A stretch of DNA of 64,000 nt from Fibrobacteria bacterium AD312. Its GTDB lineage: Bacteria; Fibrobacterota; Fibrobacteria; Fibrobacterales; Fibrobacteraceae. The DNA lies in assembly GCA_001462345.1 (NCBI GenBank), contig LIUM01000042.1, forward strand, positions 1 through 64,000, in the 5' to 3' direction. Made by a program: the position numbers and the translations under genes. How positions within the stretch are numbered: position 1 is the first letter of the stretch; each line of letters starts with the position of its first letter. The notes beneath the pieces are model-generated. The model ran no database searches and was not told the DNA's origin. It saw only the letters and a program-made list of their open reading frames with translations. Shown in pieces: positions 38,571 to 47,208 of the stretch.

Positions 38571-38646
38571 AAATCAAATGTAAAGACTTTTTAACCTCAT
38601 CTTTTTCTATTTTACGCAGCAATAGTTTTTTTTCAAAGAGGAACAT

Positions 38647-39483
38647 ATGAATCTCAAATTATTGTTATCTATAGGGCTAAGCTCTATTCTTTTATTTGGA
38701 TGTAATGAAATGGGGAAACCAGCAGCGAAGACTGCCCTTGTTACAGAAAAAGACAATTATAGTTACGCTTTAGGCGCTTCCTTTGGGCAACAGGCTCGTG
38801 CATTACTTATTCAACGTGATTCTATTGATTTAGATTATGCGGTGTTTATGCAAGCTTTTACCGAACGTTTTGAACAAGATAGTGCAAAATTATTAATGAC
38901 TGATTCTGCTTTATTTGCTGTATTGAACGATTTTTCTATGAAACGTCAACAAGAAAAGGTTCAAAAAGATAGCCTTGCTGCAGAAAAAAATCTTCAAGAA
39001 CAAAAAGCTTTCCTTGAAAAGAATAAGACTGAAGGTGGTGTGATTACTACTGCAAGTGGTTTACAATATCTTGTCATTATTGAAGGTAAGGGTGATCTTC
39101 CTAAAGAAACAGACATTGTAAGCGTTCATTATACAGGAACTCTCTTAGATGGAACCGAATTTGATAGCAGTATTAAACGTGGTGCTCCAGCAGAATTTCC
39201 TTTGAATGCAGTTATCCCAGGATGGACAGAACTTCTTAAAGTAATGAAAGTGGGATCAAAAGTGAAAGCTTGGATTCCAAGTGATTTAGCTTATGGTCCT
39301 CGTGGTCGTCAAGTTATTCCAGGTAATAGCTTGCTCGTTTTCGAAATGGAATTGTTGGGTGTAAAGGCATCAGAACAAGCCGCTGCTCCAGCTGCTGCTC
39401 CTGCAAAACCAGCTACAGTTAAAAAACCAGCTGCTGCTAAGCCAGCCCCTGCTCCAGCTGCTGCCCCTGCTGCTGCTCAATAA
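38647..39483 (+). CDS. FKBP-type peptidyl-prolyl isomerase lipoprotein
   Basis: A 278-residue envelope PPIase. The lipobox LFGC places the lipidated Cys at 19. The N-terminal helical dimerisation region runs about 30-130. The FKBP domain (about 140-240) shows SVHYTGTLLDGTEFDSS, VIPGWTELLKVMKVGSK and PSDLAYGPRG. The last ~35 residues are an Ala/Pro/Lys low-complexity tail that could cross or bind peptidoglycan. It resembles FkpA/Mip proteins that assist folding of secreted proteins. GAGG precedes the ATG. An M23 lipoprotein follows. Confidence 0.9.
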   Translation: MNLKLLLSIGLSSILLFGCNEMGKPAAKTALVTEKDNYSYALGASFGQQARALLIQRDSIDLDYAVFMQAFTERFEQDSAKLLMTDSALFAVLNDFSMKRQQEKVQKDSLAAEKNLQEQKAFLEKNKTEGGVITTASGLQYLVIIEGKGDLPKETDIVSVHYTGTLLDGTEFDSSIKRGAPAEFPLNAVIPGWTELLKVMKVGSKVKAWIPSDLAYGPRGRQVIPGNSLLVFEMELLGVKASEQAAAPAAAPAKPATVKKPAAAKPAPAPAAAPAAAQ

Positions 39484-39561
39484 TAGTTTTATTAGTCAAT
39501 GATAAGATCAGTGATGCCGGTAACGGGGAAATCATCATTGGTCTTTTTTATTGGAGGTATT

Positions 39562-40884
39562 TTGCGCCGATTATTTTTATTAATTTCTGTGACATGTTTG
39601 ATTCTTCTTGTCTCTTGTAGTCAAAAAAACCATATAGAAGATTTAAAAGAAACAATAGTTTCACTAGAACAAGATTTAGATTCTTTCCAACAAGAGTATA
39701 AAAAACGGGAACAGAACCAATTAAAAAACTTACAGATAGTACATGACTCCGTTCAAGCGGGAGAAGGCTTATTTCAGGTTCTTAATCGAATGGGAATTAA
39801 CGATGAACAACGTCGAAAAATAGTTCTCTCCATTCAGGATAGTGTTGAACTCTCTGTCCTAAAAGTCGGGCAACGCTTTTATGCAGCAAAAGATTCGGCT
39901 CAAACAGTTCATATTTTTAGATACGAAGCTAATCCAGCAACCATTCATTTACTCTTTCTTAATTCTGAGTCGAGTACATTTGAGTACAAATTAGTTTCAA
40001 AACCTTTAGTAAAAAAACAGTCTGTATTTGAAGGCGTTTTAGAAAGTGGTTCTACATTAAACGGCCTTTTATTTCAGGTGGGGATTCCTGGACGTATGGT
40101 TGGAATTGTTAGTGGTGTTCTCCAGTGTAAAGTGGCTTTTCAACAAGCTCAACCAGGGGATCGCTTTCGCATTTTATTAGAAGAATCTTTTTATCAAGAT
40201 TCCATTTGGATTAGTGGTAAGGTTCTTTATGCTGAATTTGAAGGTCGAACCGTTGGACACCATGAAGCGTTCCGTTATGAAGATCCAGATCCCAAAAGTA
40301 CTTATAATGCGCATTATACGGCTTCAGGAGAAGCGTTGATTTTTGATGGATTAAGATATCCTTTAGATCGATTACACATCACAAGCTCCTTTGGTTCTCG
40401 AATTCACCCTATTACAGGGGTTCGAGCTTCACATAATGGAGTAGACTATGGTAGCCCAAGAGGGGCGCCTGTTTATGCTGTTGCAGAAGGAACAGTGATT
40501 ACTTCAGGTTTTGATCAATATAGCGGAAATAAAATAGCGATTCGTCATCGGGATAATTCAACAAGTTGGTATTTGCATTTAGATAAACGAAATGTCAGTG
40601 CTGGCACTAGAGTAGCACCAAGGCAAGTGATAGGACGAGTTGGTAACACTGGTCGAAGTACGGGCCCACATTTACATTTTGGCTTTACGAATTCAAGCGG
40701 AAAATGGATTAATCCTTTAACAAAGACGATGATAGCAACCCCAAAATTAGAAGGCACGCGTTTAGCTCGCTTACAAGTTCAAGTCGAAGAAATTAAAAAA
40801 GAATTGGCTCTTACGGAAGCGCAAGAACCACAGAAAGCAAGTGACTCGCTTGACGTGAATGTACGCATGCGAGTCTTACCTTAA
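39562..40884 (+). CDS. M23-family murein endopeptidase lipoprotein
   Basis: A 440-residue protein if started at TTG 39562: GGAGG lies 6 bases upstream and the product starts as an ideal lipoprotein signal (MRRLFLLI, lipobox LLVSC, Cys19). The upstream in-frame ATG at 39499 would add 21 poor residues. After a coiled coil (about 22-60) comes an OapA/LysM-like region. The C-terminal LytM domain has HNGVDYG and HLHFGF, supplying the zinc ligands (H, D, H). It should cleave peptidoglycan cross-links or activate amidases. It converges on the S41 gene 5 bases away. Confidence 0.88.
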   Translation: MRRLFLLISVTCLILLVSCSQKNHIEDLKETIVSLEQDLDSFQQEYKKREQNQLKNLQIVHDSVQAGEGLFQVLNRMGINDEQRRKIVLSIQDSVELSVLKVGQRFYAAKDSAQTVHIFRYEANPATIHLLFLNSESSTFEYKLVSKPLVKKQSVFEGVLESGSTLNGLLFQVGIPGRMVGIVSGVLQCKVAFQQAQPGDRFRILLEESFYQDSIWISGKVLYAEFEGRTVGHHEAFRYEDPDPKSTYNAHYTASGEALIFDGLRYPLDRLHITSSFGSRIHPITGVRASHNGVDYGSPRGAPVYAVAEGTVITSGFDQYSGNKIAIRHRDNSTSWYLHLDKRNVSAGTRVAPRQVIGRVGNTGRSTGPHLHFGFTNSSGKWINPLTKTMIATPKLEGTRLARLQVQVEEIKKELALTEAQEPQKASDSLDVNVRMRVLP

Positions 40885-40889
40885 TTTAA

Positions 40890-42233
40890 TTAAATCTTTT
40901 CTAATCGTTTAATCTTAAAGGCTCCAGGTTTTTTCTGGGCCTTTCCTTTTTGCGAATCAGAGGCTTTTTTCTCAAAGACCTTATAGGTAGTTCCGTATTT
41001 AGCTGTTCTTTTATAGGTCTTTGCTTTTGCAAGTTCTACGGCTTTAGCAAGAATTAAAGAATCATTTTCAAGAGTAAAGTCTGGGCTAATACCGAGGTGA
41101 TTATAGGTATCGAAAGTACGATCATAAAATTCAATAGAAGTAATGCCTGCTATACCAGAAAGAAAGGTGATGAAGTAATATTGGCCAATGCCTTTTCCAT
41201 AGGTGGTCGTTCCAATGACAGGAGATTGTGTATTACTCACAACGCCAGCGACAAAAATTTCAGAGCAGCTCGCACTATTTTCGTTTTGAAGGAAAACAAA
41301 ATAACGCCCAATACCTAAACCATCTTTTTCAGCTACATAGGGAATAGTATCTGTTATTTGCTCGAAAGCTAATGTGTCAAGTGATTTTGATATTTCAAAA
41401 ATGACCGTATCATTTTTGCTTAAAAGCTCTGCGGCCATCTGAGTACAATGATCTACTGAACCACCTGGATTATCTCTTAAATCAATAATAGTTGCAGTGG
41501 CGCCTTCTGTATCTCTTAAGGCATTTTTAAATTCAGCAAGAGTACCACCAGAATTAGAGGTGGTATCTGTAAACTCAGTGATTTTAATATAAGGGATGTC
41601 ATCAAGAGAATCTAAAAAGACAGTTGGCATCGTGATGTATTCGATAGTAATAGCAAAACTTAACGTATCACTATTGCGTTTTACGATTAGTTCAATTTCT
41701 TGATCAATGTCTCCTTGAACTAAACGATCAAAAATGGTTTTTGAAGAGATAGAAACGGAATCGACCATGAGAACAATATCTCCTCTTCGTAAGCCTTCTT
41801 CTTCGGCAGGGCCATTTTCATACACTTGGGTTACTTTTAGATCTTCATTCACTTCAAGCCCAAGTCCTGAGATGCTTTCGGAATAGGTGAGCCAAGAAAT
41901 AACGGCTTCATAATAATCGGGGGTAAAATATTGGGTAAAGGGGTCACTCATTTCCTCGTACATATTGGTGATGTTTGCATAAGGATCTGTTGTTACAGGA
42001 GTGACGTCGTAATATTCCATATCATATAATTCATCGTCAGCATAAAAATAATAGCCAGATAAAAGGAGGTAATTCCATTCGAATTCAACAGCAAGGGAAT
42101 CTTGTCTATTCTGAGGAGTCTCATTTCTTGGCGAAATCGGTTCGTATTTTTGAGCGCAGCTCATTAAAAGAAGACCAAAAAAAAGAAATGTTAAAATAAA
42201 ACGACCTGACGAAATAAAACCATATGTTTTCAT
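40890..42233 (-). CDS. S41-family (C-terminal processing) protease lipoprotein A
   Basis: A 447-residue lipoprotein. I start at ATG 42233 because AGGAGG lies 6 bases upstream and the product begins with a signal ending LLMSC (Cys26). A PDZ domain is near residues 115-200 (GLGLEVN, GPAEEEGLRRGDIVLMVD). The S41 catalytic domain carries DLRDNPGGSVD near 252-262, nucleophile Ser322 in SASCSE and Lys347 in TYGKG, so the Ser-Lys dyad is intact. It follows a paralogue with the same architecture. The substrate is unknown. Confidence 0.88.
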   Translation of the reverse strand: MKTYGFISSGRFILTFLFFGLLLMSCAQKYEPISPRNETPQNRQDSLAVEFEWNYLLLSGYYFYADDELYDMEYYDVTPVTTDPYANITNMYEEMSDPFTQYFTPDYYEAVISWLTYSESISGLGLEVNEDLKVTQVYENGPAEEEGLRRGDIVLMVDSVSISSKTIFDRLVQGDIDQEIELIVKRNSDTLSFAITIEYITMPTVFLDSLDDIPYIKITEFTDTTSNSGGTLAEFKNALRDTEGATATIIDLRDNPGGSVDHCTQMAAELLSKNDTVIFEISKSLDTLAFEQITDTIPYVAEKDGLGIGRYFVFLQNENSASCSEIFVAGVVSNTQSPVIGTTTYGKGIGQYYFITFLSGIAGITSIEFYDRTFDTYNHLGISPDFTLENDSLILAKAVELAKAKTYKRTAKYGTTYKVFEKKASDSQKGKAQKKPGAFKIKRLEKI

Positions 42234-42243
42234 TGAAAACCTC

Positions 42244-43509
42244 CTACTCCAAAATATATTCAATTGCGCCACCAAAAGAAAAAGAACTAGATGAACTTGC
42301 CCTTAAAAAAGAGTCATAATAAACCGAGTTCTTTGTTTTGGCTTTTAACAAGGCATTTGTATTAATGTAATCGAAAATGCAATTGTATGATACTTGATCA
42401 CAAACCACGTCGGGTTGAATACCTTGTTTGTTATAAATCAATCCATTCGGTGTTTTAAAAAACATGTTGGTAATAATGGCAAGACCGTTATCTTTTGTCT
42501 TCCAAGTATTTTGTCCTACACCTTTTCCGTAAGTTTTTTCTCCAATAATGGTAAAGGAACGATTTTCAGCAACGGCAGCGGTAAAAATTTCACCACAAGA
42601 AGCTGTATTGTGGTTCACAAAAAGAAGAAAGTCGCCTTGTTCTCCAGGATCTCCAGAGGTGGCTGTGTCTGTACTGGTAAATAAGGTCGTTTCCCCATTG
42701 GCATTGACTTGCTTATAAGTACGAGTAGAAAGAATTCCTTCGGAAACAAATAAATCAGCCATGCCTGTGCATTGATTCAAATGCCCTCCTAAATTATTTC
42801 TAAGATCGAGAATTCGAAGAGGTACCTCTTTTGTCTTTTCAAGAATGGATCGCATTTCTCCCAAGGAACCATTCACTTGATCCCAAGTATAAGGTTTGAA
42901 AGTTTCAATAGAAATAAAAAGAACGCTATTAATGGTATCTAAAAAAATGGTCGGTATTAATACATTTTCTTTTTTTAAGGAGAACGTGTCAAGCACATTA
43001 TTTTTTTTAACGGTGAGTAAAATATTTTTATGACTAGACAGTTCTTTTTGATAAGTGGTGTAGGCTTCGTTCCCTTTGAGATCAATGCCATTAATAGAAA
43101 TAATTGTGGAATAGCGTTCTATTTCTGCATTGGATGCAGGAGAAGATGGGTAGACTCGATAAATAAAAAGAGGGTATTCATTTTGGGTATTTAATAAAAG
43201 TTCTACCCCTATATCTCCAGCCACTATACTTGTATTAATCTGACCTTCAATTTCTTCAGATTTAATAGGTGGGATATATTGAGTATAGGGATCGGATAGA
43301 TTTTTGTAAAGATTTTCAACTTTTCCCTCATAAAAAGAAGAGTCTTTTATTTCTTCATTATGAAGATACCAATGAGAGAGTAACCAATAATTATAATCGA
43401 ATTCAGAAGGAACTGGTACTTCTGAAACGGGGTTGTCCAAAACACAAGAAGGAATTGTGGATAACACAACGCATAATAAGCAGAGACGTATTAAGCGTAA
43501 TAATAACAC
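42244..43509 (-). CDS. S41-family (C-terminal processing) protease lipoprotein B
   Basis: A 421-residue paralogue of the gene downstream. It starts at GTG 43509, giving a lipoprotein signal (lipobox TIPSC, Cys22). A PDZ-like region (GDIGVELLLN, ASNAEIERYSTIISING) precedes the S41 domain with DLRNNLGGHLN, Ser304 in TASCGE and Lys329 in TYGKG, so catalysis is plausible. It starts 3 bases after the LRR gene, and the next S41 gene begins 10 bases beyond its stop, so the three form one operon. Confidence 0.86.
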   Translation of the reverse strand: MLLLRLIRLCLLCVVLSTIPSCVLDNPVSEVPVPSEFDYNYWLLSHWYLHNEEIKDSSFYEGKVENLYKNLSDPYTQYIPPIKSEEIEGQINTSIVAGDIGVELLLNTQNEYPLFIYRVYPSSPASNAEIERYSTIISINGIDLKGNEAYTTYQKELSSHKNILLTVKKNNVLDTFSLKKENVLIPTIFLDTINSVLFISIETFKPYTWDQVNGSLGEMRSILEKTKEVPLRILDLRNNLGGHLNQCTGMADLFVSEGILSTRTYKQVNANGETTLFTSTDTATSGDPGEQGDFLLFVNHNTASCGEIFTAAVAENRSFTIIGEKTYGKGVGQNTWKTKDNGLAIITNMFFKTPNGLIYNKQGIQPDVVCDQVSYNCIFDYINTNALLKAKTKNSVYYDSFLRASSSSSFSFGGAIEYILE

Positions 43510-43512
43510 GGT

Positions 43513-44265
43513 TTAACTTTCGATTCGGAGGCCTTGTTTTGAAAGAAGAACTTTTGGAAGTTTTTCAATCATTGGATTTTCAACGAGAGAAAGAAATTCT
43601 AATTTCTTACAGTCAGCAAGAGTCTCTGGAACAGAATCAAGTTGATTGGCATCTAAAACAAGTTCGCGCAATAGAGGTAGATTACCGATTTCTTTAGGAA
43701 TAAAGGTAAGATTATTTCCTGAAATCATTAAAATTTCAAGTTTTTCCATTTTCCCAATAGAGTTTGGTAAACTACTTAAATCATTATTATCAAGATAAAG
43801 TTTCTCAAGACTTTTCATTTTTCCTATGCTTTCTGGAATCTCTGAAAGCATATTATCATGTAGGCTAAGCTTTTGTACTTCAGCCCATTGACCAATCTCT
43901 TTAGGTAAGTCTAGAAGTTGATTTTTTGCAATATTGACCTTTTTTAGCTTGGTAAGCTTAATAATTGAATCTGGGAGTTCAGAAAGGCTATTATAACCTA
44001 AATAAAGATTTTCAAGTTTAGATAATTCGCCAATAGAATCAGGTAAAACCATTAAGTCATTTTCGCTAATGGAGAGACTTTTTAAGTTTTTTAACTTACT
44101 GAGGTCTTCAGGAATTTCAACAAGAAGGTTTTCGTCTAAAATAAGTTCTTCTAAAAAATCGAGCGTAAACAATTCTGGCGGAAGAACGCGAAGATGTTGA
44201 TTAGATAAGTCTAATTTTGTTGATTTATTAGCTTTAATTTCTGCAAAACAATCGAGAAGATTCAT
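43513..44265 (-). CDS. Leucine-rich repeat protein
   Basis: A 250-residue protein made almost entirely of about nine 23-residue leucine-rich repeats of the 'LP-x-x-I-x-x-L-x-x-L' type (for example LPDSIGELSKLENLYLGYN and IPESIGKMKSLEKLYLDNN), beginning near residue 20. There is no signal peptide or membrane segment, so it should be cytoplasmic. No ROC/COR GTPase or kinase is attached. LRR stacks bind proteins; the partner is unknown. It is first in an operon with two S41 lipoproteins. Confidence 0.85.
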   Translation of the reverse strand: MNLLDCFAEIKANKSTKLDLSNQHLRVLPPELFTLDFLEELILDENLLVEIPEDLSKLKNLKSLSISENDLMVLPDSIGELSKLENLYLGYNSLSELPDSIIKLTKLKKVNIAKNQLLDLPKEIGQWAEVQKLSLHDNMLSEIPESIGKMKSLEKLYLDNNDLSSLPNSIGKMEKLEILMISGNNLTFIPKEIGNLPLLRELVLDANQLDSVPETLADCKKLEFLSLVENPMIEKLPKVLLSKQGLRIES

Positions 44266-44412
44266 ATTTTACTCCTACCCATTTTCTACAATCATAGCTT
44301 TTTTTTAAAATTGTGTGGCCGAAATGGCGAAAAAAAGATACTTTACTTTGGATTGCTTTTTTGTGCAGCTTTTGATATTTTAAAAAAAATGCGGTTTAGG
44401 GTATAAAAAATG

Positions 44413-44433
44413 TAAAAACTGAAAAAGTTTTTA
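44413..44433. repeat. Inverted repeat 1 upstream of the AIPR gene
   Basis: TAAAAACT (44413-44420) and AGTTTTTA (44426-44433) form a perfect 8-bp stem with a 5-base loop. AT-rich and weak as an RNA hairpin; no T run follows on the plus strand. Confidence 0.55.
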
Positions 44434-44437
44434 AAAG

Positions 44438-44479
44438 AAATATCTTTTTTATACTCAAAAAGCAGTATTAAAGATATTT
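44438..44479. repeat. Inverted repeat 2 upstream of the AIPR gene
   Basis: AAATATCTTT (44438-44447) pairs perfectly with AAAGATATTT (44470-44479). Inside it ATACT (44451-44455) pairs with AGTAT (44464-44468) around an 8-base loop. The total is 15 pairs with small internal asymmetry. It could be a promoter-proximal operator, a transcript hairpin, or a terminator of minor transcripts. Confidence 0.6.
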
Positions 44480-44495
44480 TTATTATCTATGTAAC

Positions 44496-44515
44496 ACATA
44501 TATCAATATATATGT
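44496..44515. repeat. Palindrome 30 bp upstream of the AIPR start codon
   Basis: ACATATAT and ATATATGT are perfect 8-base inverted arms around CAAT. Position just before the ribosome binding site and start of the AIPR gene makes it a candidate repressor site; AT-rich palindromes also arise by chance. Confidence 0.5.
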
Positions 44516-44545
44516 AATTTTTTTGAACTTTGGTTAGAGGAAATA

Positions 44546-46423
44546 ATGGAATTAACAAAGTCGCAGGAACGCAGGCTCTCTTTTGTCGCTAGTTTGTTGA
44601 GTTTAAATCCAAATGACCCCACAGATCGAATTAAAGCATTGAGACACCTAAACTTAGATGAAGAAGGTTGTTTTCATGGTTTTCAATATTCACAAGGTTT
44701 TTTAGAATTATTCATCTTTCTTGATGAAATGACTCCATTAGAAAAAGTGGTTTGTAATTTAGTTCAAGATTTGAAACAAATGCAGATTGCTGTATTTAGA
44801 ACGAGTGACCCAGAAAATCCATTTTTTATGTCTCTCCGAGAAGAAGCGGATCCTTGGGCTGTTTTAGATGGTAATGCAACGGAAGAAGAGGACGAAGATA
44901 CCCCTGCAAGTCGCCCTTATATGGAAACACTTGAAATTACAATTCTTCGTACTCGATACAGCAGAGATATTACCGATTCCGAAATGGAACGCACTCTTAA
45001 AGATTTGCGCCGTAAGTTAAATCTATGGAAAATAGATGTTCGCGCTAAATTGGAAATTGTAGCAGAACATGATGATTTAACTAGAGATTTTCGTTCTGCA
45101 GACGATAAGTTAGAAATAGAAATGGATGCTGCTCCATTACATATGACAAGTGATCGAGGAGAATTGTTCCTTGGTTTTTGTCCAATACGAACCATTTTTG
45201 AATATCATTTGAATCTTGGTAAGAGATTAAAAACAAAGCACAATATGGCCATTGTGTCTAGTAATATCCGAACCTATTTGGGTAATTTAACTCATACCAA
45301 TGCGGCTTTGATTGATGCTTTCCAAGAGATGGAACGTACCAGTGACAGTACTGATTTTCCTTTTTTACATAATGGAATGACTTTAACTGGTGATGATTTG
45401 CGTTTAAAAGACCGAGACGGTAAAAAAGTGCTTTTGATTGAACGCCCAAAAATTATTAATGGTGCTCAAAGCCTTTTTACGTATGAACAATATGCGAAAA
45501 AAAGCAAAAAGCCTGTGAATCCACAAGTTTTAGTGAAAGTCGTTGTTCCTTATGCTGGTTCTGATTCGTTCTTAAAGCAAGTTACGATGGCGAATAACCG
45601 TCAAAATCCAGTGTTTAGCTATCATCTTAGAGCGGCTGATGATTTACAGTTCTTTATCTGGCAGCGTTATCAGGAAGAGGGCTTTACCTATGTTTATAAA
45701 GATGGTGTTCGCTTAAAAGCAAGAACTCGTAAGTTAGAAGTTCGTATGCGTCCAGAACTCGCTAAAACGCTTTTTATGATGGATGCCAAAATTTCTGAAA
45801 GTAAATCTTCAGATTGTATTTTTGATAAAGAAACGTTGTATCAACGTTGTTTTGGCGCCTTCTTACGCGTTGCTCCTCAAAAGGAAAAAGACTTTGTAAG
45901 AAAAACCATTGCGTTTACTAAAGCATGGCAATTATTAACTCGTTTGCCTATTAAAATTAGAAATGTGGTTCCTGGACAAGGCGTTTCCATTGAAGCGAAT
46001 GATGATAATCCACTTACAAAAATTACTTGGAATGGCCGTTTAGAAGATAAGTTTGTCTTTAGAAGCGCCGTTCGTGATTTAGTGGTTTCTCTTGCCCTTC
46101 GTCACTGGTTGATTTTTGGCGATCCAATACAGGATTTCAACTATTTAGTGGATAATGAATTGGACTTTAATAATTCCATTTTACGTTATGCGTCAAAAAT
46201 CTATTCTGATTATTTGAAAACAATTCTTGTTTCAGAATTCAAAGATGATAAAAACTATTATGATACGATCACTACGATTGACAAAGATTCAGGTGAATCT
46301 GTTGAACGTCGTTTATGGAAAGGCTTCGGCAATACTCAGACTTATGAACGAGTCTTGAATATGCTAATTAAGAAGGATTCTTCTTGGGCTAAATGCCGTG
46401 GAGGAATTGAGGCCTTTATTTAA
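44546..46423 (+). CDS. AIPR-family protein (abortive-infection-type)
   Basis: A 625-residue cytoplasmic protein that matches the AIPR (PF10592-type) pattern: NIRTYLGN at 240-247, then FPFLHNGMTLTG (HNG at 275-277) and IERPKIINGAQS (NGAQS at 305-309), followed by VTMANNRQNPV near 350. AIPR proteins include AbiJ-like and restriction-linked phage-resistance factors, but biochemical roles are poorly known. No methylase, nuclease or helicase partner is next to it. It is monocistronic, with GAGG before the ATG and a terminator after. I infer a defence role; confidence in the family is better than in the function. Confidence 0.75.
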   Translation: MELTKSQERRLSFVASLLSLNPNDPTDRIKALRHLNLDEEGCFHGFQYSQGFLELFIFLDEMTPLEKVVCNLVQDLKQMQIAVFRTSDPENPFFMSLREEADPWAVLDGNATEEEDEDTPASRPYMETLEITILRTRYSRDITDSEMERTLKDLRRKLNLWKIDVRAKLEIVAEHDDLTRDFRSADDKLEIEMDAAPLHMTSDRGELFLGFCPIRTIFEYHLNLGKRLKTKHNMAIVSSNIRTYLGNLTHTNAALIDAFQEMERTSDSTDFPFLHNGMTLTGDDLRLKDRDGKKVLLIERPKIINGAQSLFTYEQYAKKSKKPVNPQVLVKVVVPYAGSDSFLKQVTMANNRQNPVFSYHLRAADDLQFFIWQRYQEEGFTYVYKDGVRLKARTRKLEVRMRPELAKTLFMMDAKISESKSSDCIFDKETLYQRCFGAFLRVAPQKEKDFVRKTIAFTKAWQLLTRLPIKIRNVVPGQGVSIEANDDNPLTKITWNGRLEDKFVFRSAVRDLVVSLALRHWLIFGDPIQDFNYLVDNELDFNNSILRYASKIYSDYLKTILVSEFKDDKNYYDTITTIDKDSGESVERRLWKGFGNTQTYERVLNMLIKKDSSWAKCRGGIEAFI

Positions 46424-46459
46424 GGTGTCTCTAATATTTTTTAGTTCTTTGCTAAAAAG

Positions 46460-46491
46460 AAAAAACCGACTCTAAATAAGTCGGTTTTTTT
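46460..46491 (+). terminator. Intrinsic terminator after the AIPR gene
   Basis: AACCGACT (46464-46471) pairs perfectly with AGTCGGTT (46479-46486) over a 7-base loop, with a T run after it and an A run before, so it could also act on the opposite strand. Confidence 0.88.
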
Positions 46492-46538
46492 GTTGGGTAT
46501 TCATTTTGTTTAGATTCAAAAAACTAGTGAAAATATTT

Positions 46539-47135
46539 TTACCCTGTTTTAGGAAGGTTGAATTTTTGCCTAATGGCTATCAAACGAATAATAAAGGTAA
46601 AGAAGGTGGTGATTAGTATTTGTGTAGAAAAAGAAAAAGTAGTGTTTTGAAGTCCTAAAAAAAGAAGTCCACCAAGTAGCGCGGCTGTGGCATAAAAATC
46701 ACTTCTTAGAACTTGAGGAATTTCACTTACAAGAATGTCTCGAATTAAGCCACCTCCTGCTGCTGTAATCATAGCAAGTAAAACAATGGCTAGAGCTCCA
46801 GATTCCATTTGAGCGGCTTTGCTTGCCCCTACGGCTGTAAAAAAACCAAGACCTAAAGCATCAATAATCAAAACAAACTTCATGAAAAAACGGAATCGTT
46901 TTTCGACAACTAATGTTAAAAATGCTCCAGCAATACATACCATGATGTAATTTGGATTTTGGAGGGCTAAAGGAGGCGTAGAACCGAGCAAAAGGTCTCT
47001 AGTGATACCTCCGCCTACTCCTGTGACAATCGCCATTACAAGTAGTCCTAGCCAATCTAGTTTATAATAAATGGCTTTTGACGCTCCTGAAATGGCAAAG
47101 GCGAGTGTTCCTAAAAGATCTATCAGTACGAGCAT
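46539..47135 (-). CDS. TRIC/UPF0126 family membrane protein
   Basis: A 198-residue protein with six or seven membrane spans arranged as an internal duplication. Each half contains a glycine-rich motif followed by RD: GVGGGITRDLLLG near residue 42 and AAGGGLIRDILVS near 128. This is the YicG/UPF0126 layout, related to TRIC potassium-type channels; some members have been linked to glycine transport. It lies alone between the AIPR gene and sprA, divergent from sprA with 73 bases between the starts. Confidence 0.87.
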   Translation of the reverse strand: MLVLIDLLGTLAFAISGASKAIYYKLDWLGLLVMAIVTGVGGGITRDLLLGSTPPLALQNPNYIMVCIAGAFLTLVVEKRFRFFMKFVLIIDALGLGFFTAVGASKAAQMESGALAIVLLAMITAAGGGLIRDILVSEIPQVLRSDFYATAALLGGLLFLGLQNTTFSFSTQILITTFFTFIIRLIAIRQKFNLPKTG

Positions 47136-47208
47136 ACCTAAAATTTATTACTATTCTCTCCTTGAAGATAGTTTTTTCTTGTAAAAATCTGTATTTTGGT
47201 GTGTAATT

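Noticed and set aside
38476..38646. glmS ribozyme or glucosamine-6-phosphate riboswitch upstream of glmS
   Set aside because: The spacer is only 171 bases, is shared with a divergent gene, and contains no recognisable ribozyme core.
39364..39480. Collagen-like or other repeat domain at the end of the FKBP protein
   Set aside because: It is simple Ala/Pro/Lys low-complexity sequence, common in cell-wall-associated lipoproteins, with no regular period.
43269..43697. 142-codon plus-strand ORF across the S41 and LRR genes
   Set aside because: Antisense to two well-supported genes, with no binding site and no recognisable domain.
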